Assembly: GCA_963775875.1 (NCBI GenBank)
Contig: CAVZKP010000029.1
Location: forward strand, 14,340 to 78,339
Direction: 5' to 3'
Length of the DNA: 64,000 bases
From: AP-15 sp963775875
GTDB taxonomy: Bacteria; Pseudomonadota; Alphaproteobacteria; ATCC43930; CGMCC-115725
Shown here: positions 55,897-63,073 of the stretch, one piece after another
Layout of the letters: the number at the start of each line of letters is the position of its first letter
How positions within the stretch are numbered: the first letter of the stretch is position 1
Made by a program: the position numbers and the translations under genes
The notes under the pieces: generated by a model
Told to the model about the DNA's origin: nothing
The model's database searches: none
What the model saw: only the letters and a program-made list of their open reading frames with translations

Positions 55897-55916
55897 ATCC
55901 CGGCGCAGGCCGGGAC
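55897..55916. repeat. Intergenic palindromic repeat, type 1
   Basis: A short inverted repeat (TCCCGGCGCAGGCCGGGA) lies in a gene-free spacer of about 495 bases (55865-56359). It resembles the dispersed palindromic elements reading 'CATCCCGGC-CAGGCCGGGACCC' found between genes in many alphaproteobacteria. No coding sequence in the spacer can be supported. Confidence 0.6.
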
Positions 55917-55994
55917 CCATTTCCGCCATGGGCGCCAGGCCCTCGCCGCTAAGGCGAGCAGCGCGGTGGGCTGCGTAAGGCTTCATCGGGATGT

Positions 55995-56009
55995 GCATGC
56001 AGTGCATGC
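55995..56009. repeat. Perfect 7-1-7 palindrome
   Basis: GCATGCA-G-TGCATGC is a perfect dyad inside the same spacer. It could be an operator or part of the repeat cluster; no gene start is close enough to decide. Confidence 0.5.
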
Positions 56010-56139
56010 CCAAATTTCGTCGTCGTTCACGCAAAAGCTGGAACCCAGGGCAACCTGCCGGCTGGGTCGCCGCTGAGGCGAGACGAATTGGTTGGGATCA
56101 GGCCGAAATAAACCGTTCGCAGAAACCATCTGGTCGTCA

Positions 56140-56161
56140 TGCGCGGGCTTGACCCGCGTAT
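56140..56161. repeat. Intergenic palindromic repeat, type 2
   Basis: GCGCGGG-CTTGA-CCCGCG forms a 6-7 base stem with flanks GTCAT and TATCCACG. This is the layout of the common alphaproteobacterial element 'GTCAT..CGGGCTTGACCCG..ATCCACG'. It lies 230 bases from the type 1 repeat. Confidence 0.65.
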
Positions 56162-56191
56162 CCACGTCTTGTTTCGAGTGTGAAGGCGTGG

Positions 56192-56218
56192 ACGCCCGCG
56201 GAACTAGTCCGTGGGCGT
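56192..56218. repeat. Strong 11-base-stem hairpin
   Basis: ACGCCCGCGGA at 56192-56202 pairs with TCCGTGGGCGT at 56208-56218 around ACTAG, with one G-T wobble. It is directly next to the type 2 repeat and probably belongs to the same composite element. As RNA it would fold stably. It lies 140 bases before the ATPase remnant. Confidence 0.6.
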
Positions 56219-56359
56219 GAAGGCCCATCCGTCAAGCCTGGCCGAAACGAAACCAAGAAGCGCGGCTCCCCCAACAACTCCTAAAACCGCGATGCGCGCG
56301 GACCGCGAAATCGCCGTGATTTTGGTTTAGCCTCTCTCCCGCGACAGGAGAGGCAGCAC

Positions 56360-57221
56360 ATGGGCGATCGGTCGGTTGACGCCCGCAACATAAGCCGGAG
56401 CGTCGTCGTGACCGGCAACCGCAACAATGTCGCGCTGACCTTCGGCGCCACCGGCATCGCTTTGCCGTTGCGCCGCAAGCAATTCCCGCCGCCCGAGCGC
56501 CGCCACCGACCGCGCGCGGGCGAGCCGCCGCGCGAACTCGACCTTCTCGTCGCCGAGGCCGGGAGACTGCCGCTGATCGGCCGCAAGGACCTTCTCGCCG
56601 ACCTTCAGTTGTGGCTCGACGACGAGACCGACATCTCGGTCTATGGGTTGATCGGGCGCGCCGGAACCGGCAAGACGCGGCTCGCGATCGAATTCTGTCA
56701 GGCGATCGACAGCGACCCGACCGGAACAGGCGAATGGATCGCGGGCTTTCTGTCGCCGGCAGATCTGAGCCCGGTCGTCGAAACCCTCGCCACGCACAGC
56801 TTCACCTGGGATCACCAAACCCTTCTGGTCATCGACTACGCCGCCCAGTGTCACCAGGCCCTCGCGCGGTGGCTGGACCGGCTCGCCGACCAACAGCTCA
56901 ACACCAAACTCCGCATCCTGCTGCTCGACCGCGAAGCGCCCGAGGCCTTCGGTTGGTGGCCCGAGCTGGCCGTCCTGGGCCCACCAAGTCGGTGCGATCT
57001 TTTTCTACACGTTGCGCCCGCGGCAATTGCCGGACTTGTCCGACCTCGCGCTCGACGAGGAAGAGGTCGGCGGGGCGCTCGAACGCGCGGTCAAATACGC
57101 AAAAGCGGCAGGCGATTTCACCGAGAACGCCGCAAAGCTGCTGCCTCCCCTGACCGCACTCGCCTCCTGGCTCGGACCGGTCGGGCACGGCCTGCTGTCG
57201 ATGCTCGGCCTATCCTTGTGA
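56360..57221 (+). pseudogene. STAND-type P-loop ATPase, frameshifted and short
   Basis: The start MGDRSVDARNISRSVVVTGN matches the 'NISGS-VVTGN-N' leader found before STAND/NACHT-like ATPases in conflict systems. IGRKDLLADLQLWL is near residue 74, Walker A GRAGTGKTRLAIEF near 101-114 and Walker B TLLVIDYAAQ near 154. The family text then passes to another frame near 56985, reading GAIFFYTLRPRQLPDLSDLA, and stops at 57221 after AVKYAKAAGDFTENAAKLL. The winged-helix and repeat sensor regions expected downstream are missing. It may be the remnant of an NLR-like defence protein. It is convergent with the M20 peptidase. Confidence 0.68.
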
Positions 57222-57241
57222 CGGCCTCGAACAATTCCCGG

Positions 57242-57364
57242 TTATTTCCCGGTTCCGCCTCACGGGAATTTGGGGGGCAAACGACTGATATAGGCGGTAA
57301 TTTTGATGACCGGTATCGTCAATTCCAACATTTCTCGTTATTTTTCCCGGTTCACGGGAATTTG
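57242..57364. repeat. Two related GGGAA inverted-repeat units
   Basis: Unit A (57242-57272) and unit B (57338-57364) share TTATTT, then TTCCCG, a spacer, CGGGAA and TTTG. The stem TTCCCG/CGGGAA encloses 11 bases in A and 5 in B. Unit B contains the last codons and stop of the M20 peptidase and could act as its terminator. Unit A is a second copy in the spacer. Confidence 0.6.
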
Positions 57365-58822
57365 TGCGTGATGGTCGGCCAGCACCTGGGCGATCACCGT
57401 CGAGACCCGCTTGCCGGTCGGGATGTGCAGGAATTCGTTCGGGCCGTGCGCGTTCGAATGCGGGCCGAGGACGCCGGTCACGACGAACTGCGCCTGCGGA
57501 AACTTCTCGCCGAGCATCGCCATGAACGGGATGCTGCCGCCTTCGCCCATATAGGCGGGCGGCGCGCCGAACGCCGCCTGCGATGCCCGCGCCAGGGATT
57601 GTTCGAGCCAGGGCGCCAATTTCGGCGCGTTCCAGCCCGAAGCGCTCGAGCCAATGTCGAAGGTGACCCGGGCGCCGTAGGGCGGATCCTTCTCCAGCAA
57701 TGCCCGCAGGCGCTCGCCGGCGGTTTCGGCGTCGAGGGTCGGCGGCAGGCGCAGGCTCAGCCTCGCCGCGGTATAGGGCAGCAATACGTTGCCGGCGTCG
57801 CCCGGGCTCGGCAGGCCGTCGATGCCGATCACCGCCAATTGCGGCCGCCAGGTGCGGTTCAGCACCAGCTCGGTGCGGTCGTCGGCCGCCGGCATCATGC
57901 CGGGCACGAACGGAAATTTGGTGTAGACCGTGTCGCCCAATGCCGCGGCGGCGCGGCGGGCCTGCGCCACCCGCTCGGGCGGGACCTGGGCGTAGAGTTC
58001 GGACGGACGGACGGCGCCGGTCGCCTCGTCCTCGAGCCGCGACAATAGCTGGCGCATGATGCGGAAGCTCGACGGCACCACCCCCGAGGCGTCGCCCGAA
58101 TGCACCCCCTCGTTCAGCACCCGGATCTCCAAGGTGCCGGCGGTCATGCCGCGCAGCGAGGTCGTCAGCCATAGCTGATCGTAATTGCCGCAGCCCGAAT
58201 CGAGACACACCACCAGGGAGGGGCTGCCGAGCCGCGCGGCCAGGTGATCGACGTAATAGGGCAGATCGGGGCTGCCGGATTCCTCGCAGGCTTCGATCAG
58301 GATCACGCAGCGCGCGTGCGGCACGCCCTGCTCGCGCAAGGCCAGCAGCGCGCTCAGCGCCCCGAACATCGCGTAGCCGTCATCGGCGCCGCCTCGGCCG
58401 AAAAGCTTGTCGCCGTCGAGACGCGGGGTCCACGGGCCGTAGCCGTCGGCCCAGCCCATCATCTCCGGCTGCTTGTCGAGATGGCCGTAAAGCAGCACAG
58501 TGTCGGCGCTTTCGCCCGGCACGTCGATGACGATGACCGGGGTTCGCCCCGGCAGCCGGACGGTTTCGAGGGTGGCCCCGGGCAAGGACGGCAGCGTTGC
58601 CCGCGCCCAGTGCTCGAACAGGGCCACCGCCTCGTCCATATAGCCATGTGCGGCCCAATCGGGGTCGAACGCCGGGGATTTGTTCGGGATCTTGATGTAT
58701 TCGACCAGGGCCGGGACGATCCCGTCGCCCCAGCACCGATCGATGAACTTCTGGGTCCTGGCGATATCGATCACTGGCAAATTCCCCATTGGCAAATCCC
58801 CCATTGGCAAATCCTCGATCAA
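57338..58822 (-). CDS. M20 family metallopeptidase (dipeptidase-like)
   Basis: This is a zinc-dependent M20 peptidase of up to 494 residues. Metal ligands are in LLYGHLDKQPEMMGW near residue 132, GRGGADDGYAMFGAL near 159, EACEESGSPDLPYYV near 195 and the C-terminal GPHSNAHGPNEFLHI near 460. The dimerisation domain lies at about 235-350. A TTG start at 58822 overlaps the upstream stop in TTGA. ATGs at 58804 and 58789 are also possible, because the N-terminus is encoded by a 15-base tandem repeat (LPMGD units). The substrate is unknown; relatives cleave dipeptides such as carnosine. Confidence 0.92.
   Translation of the reverse strand: MIEDLPMGDLPMGNLPVIDIARTQKFIDRCWGDGIVPALVEYIKIPNKSPAFDPDWAAHGYMDEAVALFEHWARATLPSLPGATLETVRLPGRTPVIVIDVPGESADTVLLYGHLDKQPEMMGWADGYGPWTPRLDGDKLFGRGGADDGYAMFGALSALLALREQGVPHARCVILIEACEESGSPDLPYYVDHLAARLGSPSLVVCLDSGCGNYDQLWLTTSLRGMTAGTLEIRVLNEGVHSGDASGVVPSSFRIMRQLLSRLEDEATGAVRPSELYAQVPPERVAQARRAAAALGDTVYTKFPFVPGMMPAADDRTELVLNRTWRPQLAVIGIDGLPSPGDAGNVLLPYTAARLSLRLPPTLDAETAGERLRALLEKDPPYGARVTFDIGSSASGWNAPKLAPWLEQSLARASQAAFGAPPAYMGEGGSIPFMAMLGEKFPQAQFVVTGVLGPHSNAHGPNEFLHIPTGKRVSTVIAQVLADHHAQIPVNREK
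58772..58816 (-). repeat. Three 15-base tandem repeats at the M20 peptidase start
   Basis: Three consecutive 15-base units, CATTGGCAAATCCCC with small variations, lie at 58772-58786, 58787-58801 and 58802-58816. On the minus strand they encode DLPMG-like pentapeptides and supply extra in-frame ATG codons. Change in copy number would keep the frame. Confidence 0.85.
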
Positions 58823-59169
58823 TAGAGCCCGCCGCTACCCGGCCCCGGGCGCGGACTGTTCGGCGGCGGCGGGGCGGGCAGGGTAGTGACCGGCGCAGCG
58901 ACAGTCGCGGGCGTCGCTGGCGGCGATGTCGGCAACACTGCCCGCGCCGCCACCCCGCCGGTGTTCTCGACTGCGACAGCCGCGACCGGTTCGGCCGGCG
59001 CGGTGTGCGGCGGGTCGCGGACGAAGTCGAACAAGACATTGGCCACGACGCTGACGATGACGGCATAGGTAAAGGCGATCGCCTTGCCAAAGGCGAGCCC
59101 CATCAGCCGGCTGCAGGCGCCGACAACCGCTCCGGCGACCGCCCCGGTCCACAGCACCGGCTTTCGCAT
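58819..59169 (-). CDS. Small membrane protein with proline-rich tail
   Basis: I do not recognise this gene. The 116-residue product starts MRKPVLWTGAVAGAVVGACS with two hydrophobic stretches (about residues 6-24 and 26-48, the second being AFTYAVIVSVVANVLFDFV). An Ala/Pro/Thr-rich tail follows, ending PRPGPGSGGLY. It looks like a small inner-membrane protein with a disordered tail. Its TGA overlaps the TTG start of the M20 peptidase, so the two may be translationally coupled. An ATG at 59205 would add 12 residues. Confidence 0.55.
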   Translation of the reverse strand: MRKPVLWTGAVAGAVVGACSRLMGLAFGKAIAFTYAVIVSVVANVLFDFVRDPPHTAPAEPVAAVAVENTGGVAARAVLPTSPPATPATVAAPVTTLPAPPPPNSPRPGPGSGGLY

Positions 59170-59279
59170 GGCTCCCCGGCCCCGCCGATCCCGCTCCCAC
59201 TGCATCGGCCAACTTTATAAAGTCGCGATCGCGTCGAGACAAAGGCGATCAGGAGGTTTTGCGGCGACCCTCGGTGACG

Positions 59280-60428
59280 TCAAAAGGTTTGTGTCAGCAG
59301 GAGCGGGGTGCTGAGGCGCTGGTTTTGGTTTTCGTGATGGAAGACGGCGAACAGGATGCGGTCCATCGAGGTGCGGTGTGAGAAGACGCCGATCGGCCGG
59401 GTTCGCCGGCGGACCTCGCGAAAGCGACGTTCGATGGCGTTGGTGGTGCGCACCCGCTTGCGCTCGGCGAGGGATTTGTAGCGCCAGCAGGTCAGCCGCT
59501 CGTCGAGATCATCGCGTAGGCAGCGTACCGCTTTGGGATAATCGTCCTGCCAGCGATCGGCGAAGCGGCGGGCGGCGGCCCGCGCCTGCGGCACGGTTTT
59601 GGCATTCATGACGGCGTGCAAATCGGCCTTGACCGCCGGCTGATCGGCCACCCGCACCTTGCCGAGGAGGTTGCGAATCTTGTGCACCCAGCAGCGCTGA
59701 ACGGGGCTCCCCGGATAGGCGATCGGCAACGCGGCGAGCAAACCCGCGCCGCCATCGACGCAAATCATCTCGAGGCCGGCGCCGACGAGGCCACGGCGGA
59801 TCAGATCGCCAAGGAAGCGCTCCCATTCGGCCGCGCTCTCGCTCTCGCGCCAGACGGAAGTCGATGATCTCCTTCTTGCCGTCGGGGCGCAGCCCGAGGG
59901 CGACTAACATCGGGCGCCGGATGGCGCCGGCGCCCGTCTTGCGGGCGAGCACGACGCCGTCGAGCATCAGCACGCGGTATTGATCCTTGAGTGGGCGGGC
60001 ATGAAAGGCGGTGACCACCGCGTCGAGCTGCCTGGCGACTTGGCTCACCGTCGCCGGGCTGATCAGCCGGCCGAGGATCGGCAGCAACGCCTCGCCGACC
60101 TTTCGCGTCGACAGCCCCAATACAAAGCAGGGCAGGATCATGCGATCAATATCATGCGATCAATGTGCGCGCCGCGCCGCGCGTAAGCGCGCAGCACCGC
60201 GACCGGGGCAAAACGACGGGTCCGCGGCACCGCCAGCGCGATGTCGCCGAGTTCCGTCAAGACATGGCCAGAGTAAGAGCCGTTGCGCCGATCGGCCCGA
60301 TCGAGCGCGGCCATCCGGTCGAGATGCTCGTCGATGGTCCGATCCATCTGGCCGCGCAACACATCGGCGATCGCCTGGCGGCCGAGCGGCCGATAGCTTT
60401 CGCCCCATTCCAGCCCGTGCGCCTGCAT
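59280..60428 (-). mobile_element. IS256-family transposase gene, twice frameshifted
   Basis: This is a mutator-type transposase in three pieces. The N-terminal part (60428 to about 60165) reads EWGESYRPLGRQAIADVLRG and ELGDIALAVPRTRRF. The middle (about 60141 to 59850) reads LGLSTRKVGEALLPILGR and VLMLDGVVLARKTGAG with the first catalytic Asp. The last part (59768 to 59280) reads MICVDGGAGLLAALP and the CWVHKIRN signature, ending RTTNAIERRFREVRRR. The first break is a 14-base tandem duplication at 60137-60164. The second is one extra base near 59845. Terminal inverted repeats were not identified with confidence. The element is probably inactive as it stands. Confidence 0.85.
60137..60164. repeat. 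14-base tandem duplication inside the IS256 transposase
   Basis: ATCATGCGATCAAT is present twice in tandem (60137-60150, 60151-60164). Loss of one copy would restore the frame between the N-terminal and middle parts of the transposase (AHIDRMILPCFVLG). Confidence 0.9.
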
Positions 60429-60440
60429 GCCCTTCACCAG

Positions 60441-60794
60441 TTCGAAGCGATGACGGTGGACACCGTGCAAGGCAGCACCGCGACCGAGCACATCCACGCC
60501 CCGCCGGCGGGGCCGCACGCGATCCACGGCTTCAAGGCCTACACCGCCGCCAGCCGCCACGAGCGGACCACCTGGATCGTCGTCGATGAAGCCTCCGAGC
60601 GGCGCCATCTCGCCAGCCGGTCGATGATCGGGCAGAGACCAGAGATTGGCGAGCCGGATGTGTGGCGCCAAATCGGCGAAAATCTCGGCCGCCAGCCGCA
60701 GAAGGCCAGCGCGCTCGACATGCTGCACGCGATGGCGGAGACGCCGCGTCAGGCGCAGCCGCGGATGGTACGACAGGGTCCGGCGCGCGTATGA
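60441..60794 (+). pseudogene. C-terminal fragment of a TraA/MobF-type relaxase-helicase
   Basis: From about 60441 to the stop at 60794 the sequence reads EAMTVDTVQGSTATEHI, then GFKAYTAASRHERTTWIVV and DVWRQIGENLGRQPQKASAL. These resemble the last helicase motifs and tail of conjugative relaxases with a RecD-like helicase (Ti-type TraA). The relaxase domain and earlier helicase motifs are missing. The fragment starts where the IS256-like element ends, so that element or a related rearrangement probably cut the gene. It is evidence for a past plasmid or conjugative element. The similarity is from memory of the family, not a search. Confidence 0.5.
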
Positions 60795-61101
60795 AAGGGC
60801 ACTACCAAACGTGTCGCATGCTGCGGCGGACCACAGCGGCTGATCGCATGCGCGGCCGCTGCGCCAGCAGCGTTGCGAGCCCAGGGCCGATCACAGAAGG
60901 GCAGGTGGCTTCAACGGCCGGCCGACCGGCTCGTGACTGCGTGGTGTTCCAGGTTGGTTTAAGGAAGTTCACAAACACAACCCCTTCGAGCCCGTTGCAC
61001 CGACCAGGAGGGCAGATATTTCCCAAATCGTGATCCGCTCGACCTCGTCGAGCGTGCTACCATTTTCCGTTCATCGGAAAGGCGCTCGCGAGGAGGCGAA
61101 C
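60795..61101 (+). promoter_or_regulatory. Tyrosinase leader with two dyads and a strong ribosome site
   Basis: This 307-base spacer has no gene I can support. Near its end are the dyad CTCGAC-CTC-GTCGAG (61038-61052) and the hairpin TTTCCG-TTCAT-CGGAAA (61064-61080). An AGGAGG ribosome site (61091-61096) follows, 5 bases before the GTG start of the tyrosinase gene. No convincing -35/-10 pair was found. Confidence 0.45.
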
Positions 61102-62679
61102 GTGACGGTGCAGCCAAGGGTGCGCAGGTCGATCGAAGACCTGCAGTATGACTATGAGCACGGCAACAAAAAGCAGCTCGAGGACCTGATGCGGGCATGG
61201 CGGGGCATCAAGGCGCTGCCGCCGGACGATCCTAATTCCTTTTTCGTAATCGGCGGCTATCACGGCGAGCCGTTCCGCGGCGCTGGCTGGGGGAATGCCA
61301 GCTTCTGGGGCGGTTATTGCAACCATGGCAATGTGCTGTTCCCGACTTGGCACAGGGTCTATCTGATCAGGCTCGAGGATGCGCTGCGCAGCATCCCGGG
61401 ATGCGGCGAGGTCACCTTGCCCTTCTGGGATGAGACCAGCCAGTCGTCTAAAAGCAACGGCGTCCCCTGGGCCTTGACCGTCGAGACCTTTGAGCTGGAC
61501 GGGCAGACGGTCCCCAACCCGCTTCGCTCTTTCGTCTTCAACAGGACGATTAAGGACCACATCAGCGGCGATGATCCCAACTACAGCAAGCCCGCCGGCT
61601 ACGAGACCGTGCGTTATCCGCTCTCGGGACTGGTCGGCCCGAACGACATCGAGAAAACCAAGGCTCATAATGCCCAGTATCCGGATTTCAATCGAAATGT
61701 GGGCCTGCTGAACAACAACATCATCGACTGGCTAACCTCGTATATAGAGGTAGATCAGGGCGGCAAAAAGGTCAGGTACGACACCAACGTGGCGCAGAAA
61801 TACGCCGACTGCCTGAACGCGCCGAATTACACTGTATTCTCCAACACGACTTCGGCGGCGGAATGGAACGACAACCTTCCTACGGGTGCAGCGCCGGTGG
61901 TGCCGCTGGAATCGCCCCACAACAGCATCCATCTCGCAGTGGGCGGCTGCGATGTTCCTAATTACGACCGCTCGCCGATCGAGGGCGCGAACGGCGACAT
62001 GGGCGAGAACGATACGGCTGGCCTCGACCCGATCTTCTTCTTTCATCACTGCTTTGTCGATCGGGTGTTCTGGCTTTGGCAGAAGCGCCACGGCGCCATC
62101 GATCATCTCGACGTCATCAGCCAATATCCGGGAACTAACTCGGTCGATAGCCAGGGGCCAACACCGGGCGTTGCCCCGAATTCCTGGCTGACCTTGGATT
62201 CGCCGCTGGACCCGTTCCGTAAGGCCGACGGGCAGGCCTACACCTCGCGCGACTGCCTCAATATCGAGACCCAGCTCGGCTATAGCTATGGACCCGGCTC
62301 GCTGGAAGACCGGCCGACCCTCTCCGCCGCCCTGGCGGCCGAGCCCGTGCACCGCGTCCACGTGGCGGGGGTCAATCGCGGCGCCATCCGCGGCTCATTC
62401 CTGGTCTCGGCCTTTGCGGTGATGGATGGCAAGAAACAGCACCTGGGCACCGAGGCGGTGCTGAGCCGCTGGCATGTGGAAGGCTGCGCCAATTGCCAGA
62501 CGCATCTGGAGGTTCGGGCCGCCATCCCTATCCGCGGGCTAGGAAGCGAGGCGGTGCAGGCAGCCCATATCGGCGTTGAAGTGCGCACCCGTGACGGCCT
62601 CCTGGACCAGCACCGGACGCTCGCCCTTGCCGCCGGCATGCCTGTCACGAGGAAGGCGTTCCGGTTCGAGGTGCGCTAG
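61102..62679 (+). CDS. Tyrosinase with fungal-type CxH copper-A motif
   Basis: This 525-residue type-3 copper oxidase would hydroxylate monophenols and/or oxidise o-diphenols to quinones. Copper A ligands are His54, His75 and His84; the text HGNVLFPTWHRVYLIRLE fits the copper-A signature exactly. Cys73 two residues before His75 (CNH) matches the Cys-His thioether of fungal, molluscan and plant enzymes. Copper B ligands are His273, His277 (HNSIH) and His316 in DPIFFFHHCFVD. A C-terminal beta-rich domain (about 420-525) carries CANC. No signal peptide is seen. The GTG at 61102 was chosen for its AGGAGG site. Mobile-element remnants flank it on both sides. Confidence 0.92.
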   Translation: MTVQPRVRRSIEDLQYDYEHGNKKQLEDLMRAWRGIKALPPDDPNSFFVIGGYHGEPFRGAGWGNASFWGGYCNHGNVLFPTWHRVYLIRLEDALRSIPGCGEVTLPFWDETSQSSKSNGVPWALTVETFELDGQTVPNPLRSFVFNRTIKDHISGDDPNYSKPAGYETVRYPLSGLVGPNDIEKTKAHNAQYPDFNRNVGLLNNNIIDWLTSYIEVDQGGKKVRYDTNVAQKYADCLNAPNYTVFSNTTSAAEWNDNLPTGAAPVVPLESPHNSIHLAVGGCDVPNYDRSPIEGANGDMGENDTAGLDPIFFFHHCFVDRVFWLWQKRHGAIDHLDVISQYPGTNSVDSQGPTPGVAPNSWLTLDSPLDPFRKADGQAYTSRDCLNIETQLGYSYGPGSLEDRPTLSAALAAEPVHRVHVAGVNRGAIRGSFLVSAFAVMDGKKQHLGTEAVLSRWHVEGCANCQTHLEVRAAIPIRGLGSEAVQAAHIGVEVRTRDGLLDQHRTLALAAGMPVTRKAFRFEVR

Positions 62680-62759
62680 CGTCGCCCGGCGGACCAATCC
62701 CCGCCGGCCCGAGCGCCCGCGCCGCGGGCTGCACACCGCGACGATGTCCGAAGCCGAAC

Positions 62760-62920
62760 CCCATCGCGCGCGGCTCGGCATGACCTTCGGCGCGCCACCG
62801 CTGCGCCCAGCGAATCGCCGTGCTGACACTGACCCCAAACCGCCCCGCCGCCACCGCTGCCGCCACGCGATTCCGCAAATCCCCCGAATATGGGGCCGGC
62901 ATATCGTCCCCCAACGACAT
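62760..62920 (-). mobile_element. IS630-family transposase 5' remnant
   Basis: The text MPAPYSGDLRNRVAAAVAAG then FGVSVSTAIRWAQRWRAEG is the N-terminal helix-turn-helix of IS630-type transposases. About seven residues normally present between AAG and the FGVS motif are missing, and similarity ends soon after. The DDE domain is absent. It lies just downstream of the tyrosinase on the opposite strand. Confidence 0.7.
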
Positions 62921-63010
62921 GTTGCGTCACCACCTTTGCTGCTCTGCTCCCCCAAGCAAAGTCTTTTCTTTTCGAATCACGCCAGGGAACCGGACCGCTT
63001 CGCTCATTGA

Positions 63011-63048
63011 GGGCATAGCGTCGGTTGTTATCTAAACAACGCTAAAAG
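63011..63048. repeat. Candidate 38-base Tn3-type terminal inverted repeat
   Basis: This 38-base stretch begins GGGCATAGCG and ends AACAACGCTAAAAG, 25 bases beyond the transposase stop. Its length, G-rich outer end and ACG-TAA-like inner end match Tn3-family terminal repeats. The partner repeat would lie outside the window, so this rests on position and form only. Confidence 0.45.
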
Positions 63049-63073
63049 TCGCACGCACCAGGAACATCCGGGT

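Noticed and set aside
57210..58208. 332-residue minus-strand frame ending in the GGGAA repeats
   Set aside because: It overlaps the M20 peptidase in another frame on the same strand, and the peptidase carries all metal-binding motifs.
58772..58816. Possible CRISPR-like array
   Set aside because: The 15-base units are directly contiguous with no spacers and lie inside a coding start; no cas genes are present.
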